From the NCBI GenBank assembly GCA_945907055.1, contig CAMDSG010000081.1, positions 1 through 7,774 on the forward strand: a stretch of DNA of 7,774 bases, written 5' to 3'. Every line of letters starts with the position of its first letter. The stretch's first letter is position 1. The DNA comes from Bifidobacterium breve. GTDB taxonomy: Bacteria > Actinomycetota > Acidimicrobiia > IMCC26256. The notes below the pieces were generated by a model that worked only from the letters and a program-made list of their open reading frames with translations, made no database searches and was not told where the DNA came from. This document shows positions 1 to 6,702 of this stretch, piece after piece. Both the position numbers and the translations under genes were made by a program.

Positions 1-945
1 GTCTCACCAACAGTCCCTGGTTATGTGACTGTCTACCCGGCTGGAGCAGTACGCCCAACAGCCTCGAACGTGAACTATGTAGCAGGGGAAGTAGTCCCTA
101 ATGGTGTGTTTGTAAAAGTCGGTTCCGGTGAAGCGATCACACTCTTTGCGAGTGGAGGCTGCCCGAACGTGATTGTTGATGTCCTTGGATACTTTGACGG
201 AACTACACCTGTAGAGCCCGGCGGTTTTGTTGGTGTCACACCAAAGCGTCTTGTAGATACCCGTAACCCAGGTGAAGGCCCATGCCTCTTGACTACTCGT
301 AACTTGATTGTTACTGGGGGTTCTACAACCGTTCCTGAGGGTGCGAGTGCTGTTGCTTTGAACGTAACTGTTGTCTCACCAACAGTCCCTGGTTATGTGA
401 CTGTCTATCCGGCTGGAGCAGTACGCCCGACAGCCTCGAACGTTAACTACTCGGCAGGGCAAGTAGTCCCAAACAACGTGACTGTAAAAGTCGGCTCCGG
501 TGGAGCGATCACACTCTTCGCGAGTGGTGGTTGCCCGAACGTGATTGTTGATGTTGTTGGCTACTACGAAGGCGGCTCTCCAGTATTAGAGGGCGGTTTT
601 GTTGGTCTTACGCCCAAGCGTCTTGTTGATACTCGCAACCCCGGCGAAGGCCCCTGTGTTGCAGCTCCCCGTAATCTCACAGTCACCGGTGGCACAACAA
701 CTGTGCCTGATGGTGCGAACGCTGTCGCGTTAAACATCACTGTCGTATCGCCATCAGTACCAGGATATTTGACTGCTTTCCCGACAGGAGCGACACGCCC
801 GACAGCCTCAACACTTAACTATGTTGCTGGCCAGGTTGTACCCAACGGAACTGTTGTAAAAGTTGGTGATGGTGGAGCGATCACACTCTTCGCGAGTGGT
901 GGTTGCCCGAACGTGATTGTTGATGTCGTCGGCTACTACGAAGGC
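1..945 (+). repeat. Three tandem 372-nt (124-aa) RLxDTR-type domain copies
   Basis: Copy 1 (partial) is 1-219, copy 2 is 220-591 and copy 3 is 592-945. The offset is exactly 372 nt: base 1 aligns with 373, and GGFVG starts at 220 and 592. Copies 1 and 2 differ at only two of the first 71 aligned bases (1-71 versus 373-443). Copies 2 and 3 differ at two of 75 bases at their 3' ends (499-573 versus 871-945), although the middle of copy 3 is much more diverged. More copies probably lie upstream of the window. Confidence 0.9.
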
Positions 946-3168
946 TCAGTCGCCCTGCCTGGCGACCCAACAAATCTTGAGGTGTGGGGATCAAATGACT
1001 TTGGCCAACTAGGCGACCCGGGTGTTCCGGCAAGTGCTGCATCGCCACTGCGAGTCGGGACTTCTACAGGGTGGACGTCAGTAAGCACAAGTGGCTCCTT
1101 TGATCTCGAACAGTCCCATACCTGTGGTATCCGCAGTGGGGCTCTCTACTGCTGGGGAATTAACGACTACGGCCAACTCGGAAATGGAACTCTCGACCCA
1201 AGCCAGACTCCGACGCAGGTTGGTTCCGGCACCACTTGGTCAAGCGTTGTTGCCGGGGGTACTTCCACCTGTGCGATCAAGGCAGACACAACACTTTGGT
1301 GTTGGGGTGATAACTCCTACGGCCAACTCGGCGATGGAACGGGTAGCCAAAGCGAGTCGCCTGTTCAGATTCTACTCTCCGATGTAGATGGGAACATTGC
1401 TCTCGGGTGGACTTCAGTCGACGTATCACAGACACATGCCTGTGCAGTTCGTTCGACCGGAAACGCACTCTGGTGCTGGGGCGACAATTCATATGGTCAA
1501 CTCGGCGACGGTACATTCGACGCTTACTACTCTCCTACCCGGATAGCAGGGGCATCAGCATGGGCCAGTACATCGACTGGCTGGTACCACTCTTGCTCGC
1601 TCAAAACAAACGCAACTGTTTTCTGTATCGGTGACGCTTCGGCAGGGCAGTTGGGGAATGGCAGCGATTTCACACCAGAACCACCCTTCTATGTGCGCGC
1701 CACTCCTTCTGGAGACTCAACCGCTGACTGGACTGCAGTGACAAGCGGGGCTTACCACTCTTGCGCCCGCCGATCGACGGGAGCAATTTGGTGCTGGGGT
1801 GATGGGTACCTAGGCCAGATTGGAACTGGAGTATTTACTTACTCAGGAAGGCCAGTGCAGGCTGACGCAGGAACCAACTGGGCAACTCTTGATGCCGGTG
1901 ACTCACACAACTGCGCGATTAAAACTACCGGCACACTCTGGTGCTGGGGTGACGGCGCGGATTACAAGACCGGTATCGATACCATTGACGGTGTAGCGAC
2001 ACCTACTCAGGTGGGCTCTGTATCAACCTGGTCAAAGGTAAGTGCTGGGTACCGCAATACGTGTGCAATTCGCACTGATACTTCACTCTGGTGCTGGGGT
2101 GCGAATGATCAAGGCCAGCTCGGGACCCCATCACAGCGAAGTGGACCCGGAGCATCCCCCGTCTTCACCGACGCCGCTGACGTCGCAGCGTCACACGCAA
2201 CATCTTGTGTAATCCGGTTAGCCGGTAGCCTCTGGTGCTCGGGATCAAACATCACTGGCGGGATTGGTGATGCTTCAGGACTGGACTCGAATCTCCCTGT
2301 TCAGGTTGGAGCCGATGTGGACTGGGCGACAGTTACTGCAGGCGGATTTATTGGGGTCTTCGGTGATCCGGTTGCATTTGCTTGTGCAACTAAAGACAGC
2401 GGCACTCTCTGGTGCTGGGGTGACAACTCAAGTGGACAATTGGGTGATGGAACTCTGTTCCAGAGCGATGTTCCGAACCAAGTTGGATCTGCAACAAACT
2501 GGTCTTCGGTCAGTGCCGGTTCTAACTTTGTATGTGGAATTCAAGGCAGCGGAGACCTCTCATGCTGGGGTGCCGGTTCTTTAGGGCAACTCGGCAGTGG
2601 TGGAACTACCTCCTCGAGTACTCCATCACCAGTTGCTGGTGGACCATGGGCGAGCGTCAGCGCTGGAAACACCCAGGCATGTGCAGTGAAGACTGCAGGC
2701 ACACTTTGGTGCTGGGGCAACAATGCAAATAACCAGTTAGGCGATGGAACAGTTACCCAGCGCAACTCTCCGACTCAGGTTGGGGTTGCTAGCGATTGGG
2801 TAGCGGTATCCGCCGGCGGGGCTGCATCATGTGGAATCCGAAGCGCCGGGAGTCTCTGGTGCTGGGGTGATAACAGCGTTGGAGCAGTCGGCGATGGGAG
2901 CCTCACTCAGCGCTCTACCCCTGTGCAGATTGGTGCCGGGAATACTTGGCAGCAGGTAGCAGTGACCGGTTATGCAGAGTTCTCTAGCGACGCGCACTCA
3001 TGCGCTATCCGCACGGATGAGTCTCTTTGGTGCTGGGGCGGCAACGCGTGGGGTCAACTCGGTGATGGGACCAGGACTCAGCGCACCTCCCCAACTGCAG
3101 TCTCGAGCTCAACTCCCTGGGGTTACATCACGGTCTCAGATACTTACTCAATGGGCCTTCGCGGATAA
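1..3168 (+). CDS. Large secreted-type repeat protein (RLxDTR domains plus RCC1 propeller), 5' partial
   Basis: The reading frame is open from base 1 and ends at TAA 3166-3168, giving 1055 visible residues; the true N-terminus, and any signal peptide, lies outside the window. Residues 1-315 are copies of a ~124-residue domain with hallmarks 'TPKRLVDTRNPG', 'VALNVTVVSP', 'RPTASNVNY' and 'VIVDVVGYY', a module frequent in actinobacterial extracellular proteins. Residues ~326-1055 are RCC1-like repeats with a 'LWCWGDNSxGQLGDGT' core spaced mostly 50 residues apart, which predicts beta-propeller blades. Almost every blade has a C-x8-10-C pair, which suits an oxidising, extracytoplasmic location (inference). 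There is no LPXTG motif or C-terminal membrane segment, so any anchor must be N-terminal. No enzymatic motif is visible; a surface adhesion or binding role is plausible but unproven. Domain classes are confident, function is not. Confidence 0.9.
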   Translation, partial: VSPTVPGYVTVYPAGAVRPTASNVNYVAGEVVPNGVFVKVGSGEAITLFASGGCPNVIVDVLGYFDGTTPVEPGGFVGVTPKRLVDTRNPGEGPCLLTTRNLIVTGGSTTVPEGASAVALNVTVVSPTVPGYVTVYPAGAVRPTASNVNYSAGQVVPNNVTVKVGSGGAITLFASGGCPNVIVDVVGYYEGGSPVLEGGFVGLTPKRLVDTRNPGEGPCVAAPRNLTVTGGTTTVPDGANAVALNITVVSPSVPGYLTAFPTGATRPTASTLNYVAGQVVPNGTVVKVGDGGAITLFASGGCPNVIVDVVGYYEGSVALPGDPTNLEVWGSNDFGQLGDPGVPASAASPLRVGTSTGWTSVSTSGSFDLEQSHTCGIRSGALYCWGINDYGQLGNGTLDPSQTPTQVGSGTTWSSVVAGGTSTCAIKADTTLWCWGDNSYGQLGDGTGSQSESPVQILLSDVDGNIALGWTSVDVSQTHACAVRSTGNALWCWGDNSYGQLGDGTFDAYYSPTRIAGASAWASTSTGWYHSCSLKTNATVFCIGDASAGQLGNGSDFTPEPPFYVRATPSGDSTADWTAVTSGAYHSCARRSTGAIWCWGDGYLGQIGTGVFTYSGRPVQADAGTNWATLDAGDSHNCAIKTTGTLWCWGDGADYKTGIDTIDGVATPTQVGSVSTWSKVSAGYRNTCAIRTDTSLWCWGANDQGQLGTPSQRSGPGASPVFTDAADVAASHATSCVIRLAGSLWCSGSNITGGIGDASGLDSNLPVQVGADVDWATVTAGGFIGVFGDPVAFACATKDSGTLWCWGDNSSGQLGDGTLFQSDVPNQVGSATNWSSVSAGSNFVCGIQGSGDLSCWGAGSLGQLGSGGTTSSSTPSPVAGGPWASVSAGNTQACAVKTAGTLWCWGNNANNQLGDGTVTQRNSPTQVGVASDWVAVSAGGAASCGIRSAGSLWCWGDNSVGAVGDGSLTQRSTPVQIGAGNTWQQVAVTGYAEFSSDAHSCAIRTDESLWCWGGNAWGQLGDGTRTQRTSPTAVSSSTPWGYITVSDTYSMGLRG
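976..3165 (+). repeat. RCC1-like array with 14 WG motifs
   Basis: The L-x-C-W-G strand begins at 976, 1144, 1294, 1468, 1618, 1786, 1936, 2086, 2230, 2407, 2557, 2704, 2854 and 3025. The spacing is 48-59 residues, most often 50, within the usual size of RCC1 repeats. Thirteen motifs have a partner cysteine 8-10 residues upstream in the preceding strand (H-x-C-A-I-R type). The first motif reads LEVWG with no cysteine. The array ends with a half repeat, YSMGLRG (3145-3165), also without cysteine. Fourteen motifs equal two times the seven blades of a canonical RCC1 propeller; whether the fold is two propellers or one larger ring cannot be read from sequence. Confidence 0.85.
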
Positions 3169-3203
3169 ATAGTTTCACCGATCGCCTGTGGCTAAAGAGC
3201 CGA

Positions 3204-3230
3204 TTCTTGAGTGGCTTCTTGAGTGGCTTC
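3204..3230. repeat. 12-bp tandem duplication, 2.25 copies
   Basis: The unit TTCTTGAGTGGC occurs at 3204-3215 and 3216-3227, followed by TTC. It lies 36 nt after the stop codon of the RCC1 protein. It contributes two of the four CTTGAG hexamers in this intergenic region. It could simply be a replication-slippage product. Confidence 0.8.
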
Positions 3231-3294
3231 GTCAGTAAATGCGTAGATCCTTGGTCGTGTTACCCCGATACCCCCGGTGGTGCCGCGGCCAAAG

Positions 3295-3322
3295 CGTTTG
3301 ATGTCTCTCTTGGTATCAAACG
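3295..3322. promoter_or_regulatory. Perfect 8+8 bp inverted repeat, operator or hairpin
   Basis: CGTTTGAT at 3295-3302 is the exact reverse complement of ATCAAACG at 3315-3322, with a 12-nt spacer that allows one extra G-T pair. It lies 127 nt after the RCC1 stop and 85 nt before the TTG start of the DUF2252 gene. No T-run follows, so it is not a classical intrinsic terminator. It could be a repressor operator for the downstream gene or a non-canonical terminator for the upstream one. The repeat is certain, its role is not. Confidence 0.4.
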
Positions 3323-3381
3323 GGGCAGTCTTTGAGGGAGCGGTGATTTATCCTCTGTGCCTCTTGTGAAATACTTCTAAT

Positions 3382-3420
3382 CTTGAGACTTCAAGGAATA
3401 TTTAGGCTTGAGGCTCAAAG
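3382..3420. promoter_or_regulatory. Two related CTTGA...TCAAG palindromes at the DUF2252 start
   Basis: CTTGAGACTTCAAG (3382-3395; arms CTTGA/TCAAG, 4-nt loop) and CTTGAGGCTCAAAG (3407-3420) match at 11 of 14 positions and are 25 bp apart. The first overlaps the AAGGA ribosome binding site (3393-3397) and the second contains the candidate TTG start at 3408. If that start is right they could act on translation. If translation starts at 3462 or 3471 they would lie in the promoter or leader. Confidence 0.35.
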
Positions 3421-4898
3421 TTACTCGTGAGCTTTCAGGCGGAGTGGATTGGTTAATAACTATGGAGATTATGCCTGGCGGTGATGATCGCTCAGAGAGT
3501 CGAGCGCTTGGGCGCAGGCTTCGGAAGGTCGCGACTCGATCTAGCCATGGTTCATGGGGACCCTCTGAAGACAGACGCGACCCGATTGAGATTCTGCGCG
3601 AACAAGATGAACTCAGAGTCTCCGAACTGGTCCCGATTCGCTATGGCCGTATGGCGGCATCTCCATTTGCTTTCTTCCGAGGCGCCGCTGCAGTAATGGC
3701 GCAGGATCTATCTGAGACTCCAGTAACTGGTATCACGGTGCAGACCTGCGGGGATGCTCACCTTCTCAACTTCGGCATGTATGCAACGCCTGAGCGAAGG
3801 CTTGTATTTGACCTGAATGATTTTGACGAAACCATGCCGGGTCCTTGGGAGTGGGATGTGAAGCGACTCGCCGCATCCTTCGAGATAGCGGGGCGTTCGA
3901 ATGGGTACGCGCCTGGTGTCGTCAGCACGGGTGTATCAGAGGTTGCGCGCTCTTATAGCGAGGGCGTGCGCGCATTAACCAAGCTCTCAACTCTAGATGA
4001 GTGGTACTTCCATGTAGATATTGACACGGTGCTTGCAGAGATTGATTCGGTGAGGCGCGGGGACCACCGAGCAGGTTCATCATTTGAGTTGGCGCTTCTT
4101 GGCCTTGATGCAACGCGTGACCGACGCAGCATTGAACGCGCTCGTCGCCAGATTGAGAAAGCGCGGGGACGCACGAACGAACGAGCAGTGAACAGGCTTA
4201 CGGAGATGGGTGACGATGGGGTACTGAGAATTATCAACAACCCTCCCCTTGTTGTTCCGCTCGAAATGGATGACCATGATCGTGCGAGGTTTGATAAAGC
4301 GTTCGGCGAGTACCGCAAGACACTGGTGCGGGACCGACGCCACCTCCTCGACCGATTCAAGTTCGTGGCGCTGGGGCGCAAGGTTGTTGGGGTCGGGAGT
4401 GTTGGAACCCGCGCTTTGTTCGCAGTATTTGTTGATGATGGAGGGTCTCCTCTCCTGCTCCAATGCAAGCAAGCAAATATGTCGGTGCTTGAGCCGTACC
4501 TAGGGCCGAGTGAGTTTGAGACACACGGTGAGCGAGTGGTTGAGGGTCAGCGCTTAATGCAGGCGGCGAGCGACCTCTTCTTGGGGTGGTCTAGGGACGA
4601 AGAAGCCGGAGTTGACTACTACTTCAGGCAACTGCGAGACATGAAGGGGTCTTTTGATCTGGCGTTCATGAGCCCTCCAGGATTCGTCCACTATGCGCGT
4701 CTGTGTGGAGTAACGCTTGCCCGTGCGCACGTGCGTAGCGGTGATGGCGACGCCATTGCGGGTTACCTTGGAGAGAGCGGCGTCTTCGACCGTTCGATTG
4801 CTTCATTCGCGGCTGCCTACGCAGATCAAGTTGTTCTCGACCACGCCTCACTTATAGGGCAGATCGATAGTGGGCTTATCGAGGTGCGCTTCGCGTAG
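3408..4898 (+). CDS. DUF2252 family protein
   Basis: Residue numbers are from the TTG start. Family landmarks are RYGRMAASPFAFFRG (78-92), CGDAHLLNFGMY (114-125), FDLNDFDET (134-142), PWEWDVKRLAAS (146-157), GRKVVGVGSVGTR (333-345), LLLQCKQA (359-366), HGERVVEGQR (383-392) and DYYFRQLRDMKGS (413-425). This is clear DUF2252; the biochemical role is unknown to me. CGDAHxxNFG followed by LNDFDE resembles the catalytic and metal-binding loops of APH/HipA-like kinases (inference). No signal peptide or membrane segment is apparent, so the protein is probably cytosolic. The start is uncertain: TTG 3408 has AAGGA 10 nt upstream, whereas ATG 3462 and ATG 3471 lack a well-spaced ribosome binding site but would remove an atypical N-terminus. 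The gene stands alone between two intergenic regions. Confidence 0.9.
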   Translation: MRLKVTRELSGGVDWLITMEIMPGGDDRSESRALGRRLRKVATRSSHGSWGPSEDRRDPIEILREQDELRVSELVPIRYGRMAASPFAFFRGAAAVMAQDLSETPVTGITVQTCGDAHLLNFGMYATPERRLVFDLNDFDETMPGPWEWDVKRLAASFEIAGRSNGYAPGVVSTGVSEVARSYSEGVRALTKLSTLDEWYFHVDIDTVLAEIDSVRRGDHRAGSSFELALLGLDATRDRRSIERARRQIEKARGRTNERAVNRLTEMGDDGVLRIINNPPLVVPLEMDDHDRARFDKAFGEYRKTLVRDRRHLLDRFKFVALGRKVVGVGSVGTRALFAVFVDDGGSPLLLQCKQANMSVLEPYLGPSEFETHGERVVEGQRLMQAASDLFLGWSRDEEAGVDYYFRQLRDMKGSFDLAFMSPPGFVHYARLCGVTLARAHVRSGDGDAIAGYLGESGVFDRSIASFAAAYADQVVLDHASLIGQIDSGLIEVRFA

Positions 4899-4910
4899 GT
4901 ATGGAAATCT

Positions 4911-4927
4911 GCGCCAGAGATTGGCGC
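4911..4927 (+). terminator. Hairpin after the DUF2252 gene, weak terminator candidate
   Basis: GCGCCA (4911-4916), loop GAGAT, then TGGCGC (4922-4927) form a perfect 6-bp GC-rich stem 12 nt after the stop codon. There is no downstream U-tract, so intrinsic termination would have to be non-canonical. It directly abuts the LexA-like palindrome. Confidence 0.3.
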
Positions 4928-4941
4928 CGAACAAATGTTCG
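4928..4941. promoter_or_regulatory. Candidate LexA (SOS) box
   Basis: CGAACAAATGTTCG matches every position of the CGAAC-R-N-R-Y-GTTCG pattern used by LexA in Gram-positive bacteria and actinobacteria. It is 29 nt downstream of the DUF2252 stop and 73 nt upstream of tRNA-Lys. Possible -10-like hexamers follow at 4957-4962 (TAATAC) and 4982-4987 (TAGTAT), neither with a good -35; a promoter using the first would have its -35 inside the box. The site could also be only a DNA palindrome or RNA hairpin. The motif is clear, the regulation is inferred. Confidence 0.5.
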
Positions 4942-5014
4942 AAACTAGGCACTCGCTAATACAAACAGGCTCGACTCTGCTTAGTATCTGCACTGCCCGC
5001 TACCGTAATGGCGA

Positions 5015-5087
5015 GGGTCGCTAGCTCAACTGGCAGAGCATCGGGCTTTTAACCCGCAGGTTCAGGGTTCAAGTCCCTGGCGACCCA
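5015..5087 (+). tRNA. tRNA-Lys (anticodon TTT)
   Basis: The complete cloverleaf is visible. The acceptor arm GGGTCGC (5015-5021) pairs with GCGACCC (5080-5086), with discriminator A at 5087. The D arm is GCTC/GAGC (5024-5027/5036-5039). The anticodon loop is CTTTTAA (5046-5052) with TTT at 5048-5050. The T arm is CAGGG/CCCTG around TTCAAGT (5063-5079). The outermost anticodon-stem pair, T5041 with C5057, is a mismatch. CCA is not encoded, as is usual in actinobacteria. I saw no second copy of the 3' end in the window that would suggest an attachment site. Confidence 0.97.
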
Positions 5088-5142
5088 CTGAAGTTGCACC
5101 TTTTAACCCGGAGAGTCTTGAGAGCGCTACGGTCTCTATTTA

Positions 5143-5157
5143 CGCTGATCCTCAGCG
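5143..5157 (+). promoter_or_regulatory. Tight hairpin in the methyltransferase leader
   Basis: CGCTGA (5143-5148), loop TCC, then TCAGCG (5152-5157) form a perfect 6-bp stem ending 19 nt before the ATG. It lies between tRNA-Lys and the methyltransferase gene. It may affect translation, or processing of a tRNA-mRNA cotranscript; no T-run follows. Role unknown. Confidence 0.3.
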
Positions 5158-5176
5158 ACATGATGCCGGGGGGCAA

Positions 5177-6193
5177 ATGAAACACAAGCCGACAACCTTG
5201 AAGGACCGACTCGGCGCTCTCTGGGGGCTTCTCACCATCAGCGATGATGACTACACCGCGTATATGCGCTCCTATGGGGAGCTCTTCATCGACTCGCCCG
5301 AGAATACAAAGGCTGATTATGAAAGCGCAGTTCAACTGCGCGGCTATCCCCAGGGGAGCAGTAACGAACTCGCCGAGCTCTACAAAGTAATTCACTTGCT
5401 CTGCACTCTCGGGTCGGTTGAGAAAATGTATATGCCTCCGACTATTGACCCAGACCAGTCGGTACTCCAGAACCAAATTCTCTTTGAGCGAATTGTTGCG
5501 AGTGATCTGCAGTTGAGACCTGGTCAGAAGTTTCTGGACCTGGGTTGTGGTTGTGGAGCAATCGCCGAGCACATGGCTGAGTTAACCGGCGCTATACCGA
5601 ACGGGGTCAACCTAGATAGGTCACAGATTGAGAAGGCCTGGCGAAACCCGAATCTGCCGAGAGATAATTTTGCGTTCGGCGACTTCAACAAGGCACTCGA
5701 GTTTGATGATTCAACCTTTGATGCAGTGTACGCGATACAGCCAATGACGTACGTGAGTAACCACGACTTCACATTCTCTGAGGTCTTTCGAGTCTTGAAG
5801 CCAGGCGGCAGGTTTGTGATCAACGATGTCGCTGCTCTTGATGCTTATGACCGAGATGACGAGCACAAGCGCACTCTCATTCAACACACACGCGAACTGA
5901 CGGTGTTCGGTGGTTTTTGGTACTACAAGTATTGGGAGGATGCATATCGCGCTGCTGGCTTTGAGCTCATCTCCTCGGTTGGCCGCCCAGCCGTTGAGGT
6001 GATCAAGAAAGAGGTTGCCCTCTTCGATAAATACGAGGCTGCGTTCAAACTCCTTGCAAAACTGCACGTCATCCCAAAGAAGACCGACAGACTCATGCAG
6101 CGTATGAATGAGAACAGTCAGTCCTATATCAGGGCTGAGGAAGAGGAACTCCTCACGCTCAACTGGCACTGCGTAGGGGAGAAACCTGCGTAG
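5177..6193 (+). CDS. SAM-dependent class I methyltransferase, sterol 24-C-methyltransferase (Erg6)-like
   Basis: The 338-residue protein has the Rossmann-type SAM fold. Motif I is FLDLGCGCGAIAEHM (119-133), the acidic loop is GVNLDRSQIEKA (143-154), GDF is at 168-170, motif IV is FDDSTFDAVYAIQ (176-188), and the post-motif is EVFRVLKPGGRFVINDV (202-218). The segment after it, with LDAYDRDDEHK then YKYWEDAYRAAGFELISS (251-268), follows the order seen in Erg6/sterol and tocopherol-type C-methyltransferases, so the substrate may be a lipid or isoprenoid (inference). The N-terminal ~110 residues are family-specific and would shape the acceptor pocket. ATG 5177 is preceded by a G6 run (5168-5173) only 3 nt away, an unusually close Shine-Dalgarno. 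The gene follows tRNA-Lys by 89 nt and converges on the cyclic-nucleotide-binding gene 35 nt away. The acceptor cannot be named from sequence. Confidence 0.88.
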   Translation: MKHKPTTLKDRLGALWGLLTISDDDYTAYMRSYGELFIDSPENTKADYESAVQLRGYPQGSSNELAELYKVIHLLCTLGSVEKMYMPPTIDPDQSVLQNQILFERIVASDLQLRPGQKFLDLGCGCGAIAEHMAELTGAIPNGVNLDRSQIEKAWRNPNLPRDNFAFGDFNKALEFDDSTFDAVYAIQPMTYVSNHDFTFSEVFRVLKPGGRFVINDVAALDAYDRDDEHKRTLIQHTRELTVFGGFWYYKYWEDAYRAAGFELISSVGRPAVEVIKKEVALFDKYEAAFKLLAKLHVIPKKTDRLMQRMNENSQSYIRAEEEELLTLNWHCVGEKPA

Positions 6194-6228
6194 TTAGCCC
6201 GGTTTCGCGACCTAAAGAGTTGAGCTGA

Positions 6229-6702
6229 TTAGGCAACCCTCGCCGCTGCTTGGATGCCTAGAGATGGGATTAACTCAATCGCTGATCGGAGTTCGGCGGG
6301 AGTCAGGACAACTACCTCTGCGGCCTCTGTAACGACTACATCTGCGTTGCGAAGGGTGTGATTCAAGATTGAGGTCTCGCCTGCGAGGGCTCCCGGGTGG
6401 AGTGTTGCAAGGCGGAGGCTTCCTCGGCGAACCTCGAGGCCGCCCTTTGCTAAGACGAATGCCTCCTGCCCGACCTCTCCAGATCGGGCGATCGTTGTTC
6501 CCTTGGAGACACTTAAACGAGTGCCGATGCGCTCCAAGATTCTTGTCTCCGCGACTGTAAGGCCTGGGAGCGAGCGGGTAAGTCTCCGCTCAGCTCTGCG
6601 CGCCGCACGGATATCTCGACGCAATTCACGTGTGTATGCGTTATGGCTGTCGATTCGCTTCGTAGCGCTTGCAAATTCGTAGGTATAGGGAAGAGGGGAC
6701 AT
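6229..6702 (-). CDS. Stand-alone cyclic nucleotide-binding domain protein
   Basis: The 157-residue protein has a basic, probably helical N-terminus (residues ~12-45, rich in R and A) and one cNMP-binding domain (~47-150). The phosphate-binding cassette is recognisable in HPGALAGETSILNHTLRNADV (102-122). The conserved Gly-Glu (G108, E109) and the arginine before the small residue (R118-N-A120) are present, so binding of cAMP or a related nucleotide is plausible. No helix-turn-helix follows, unlike CRP/FNR regulators, and no kinase, channel or transporter domain is attached. It could act as a sensor subunit for a partner protein (inference). ATG 6700-6702 has GGAG (complement of 6710-6713) 7 nt upstream, which supports this start. 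The stop is TAA at 6229-6231, and the gene is convergent with the methyltransferase. Confidence 0.85.
   Translation of the reverse strand: MSPLPYTYEFASATKRIDSHNAYTRELRRDIRAARRAERRLTRSLPGLTVAETRILERIGTRLSVSKGTTIARSGEVGQEAFVLAKGGLEVRRGSLRLATLHPGALAGETSILNHTLRNADVVVTEAAEVVVLTPAELRSAIELIPSLGIQAAARVA

Noticed and set aside
3953..4468. 171-codon open frame on the minus strand
   Set aside because: It lies entirely inside the DUF2252 gene, whose family motifs span this region. The translation is rich in R and S with no recognisable domain, typical of an antisense shadow.
5015..5087. tRNA-Lys as an integration site for a mobile element
   Set aside because: No integrase gene and no second copy of the tRNA 3' end were seen in the window; the neighbouring genes look chromosomal.
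5069..5572. 167-codon open frame on the minus strand
   Set aside because: It overlaps the tRNA-Lys 3' end and the methyltransferase N-terminal half in antisense; no recognisable family.
5711..6169. 152-codon open frame on the minus strand
   Set aside because: It is fully antisense to the methyltransferase SAM-fold and C-terminal region, with no ribosome binding site or domain recognised.
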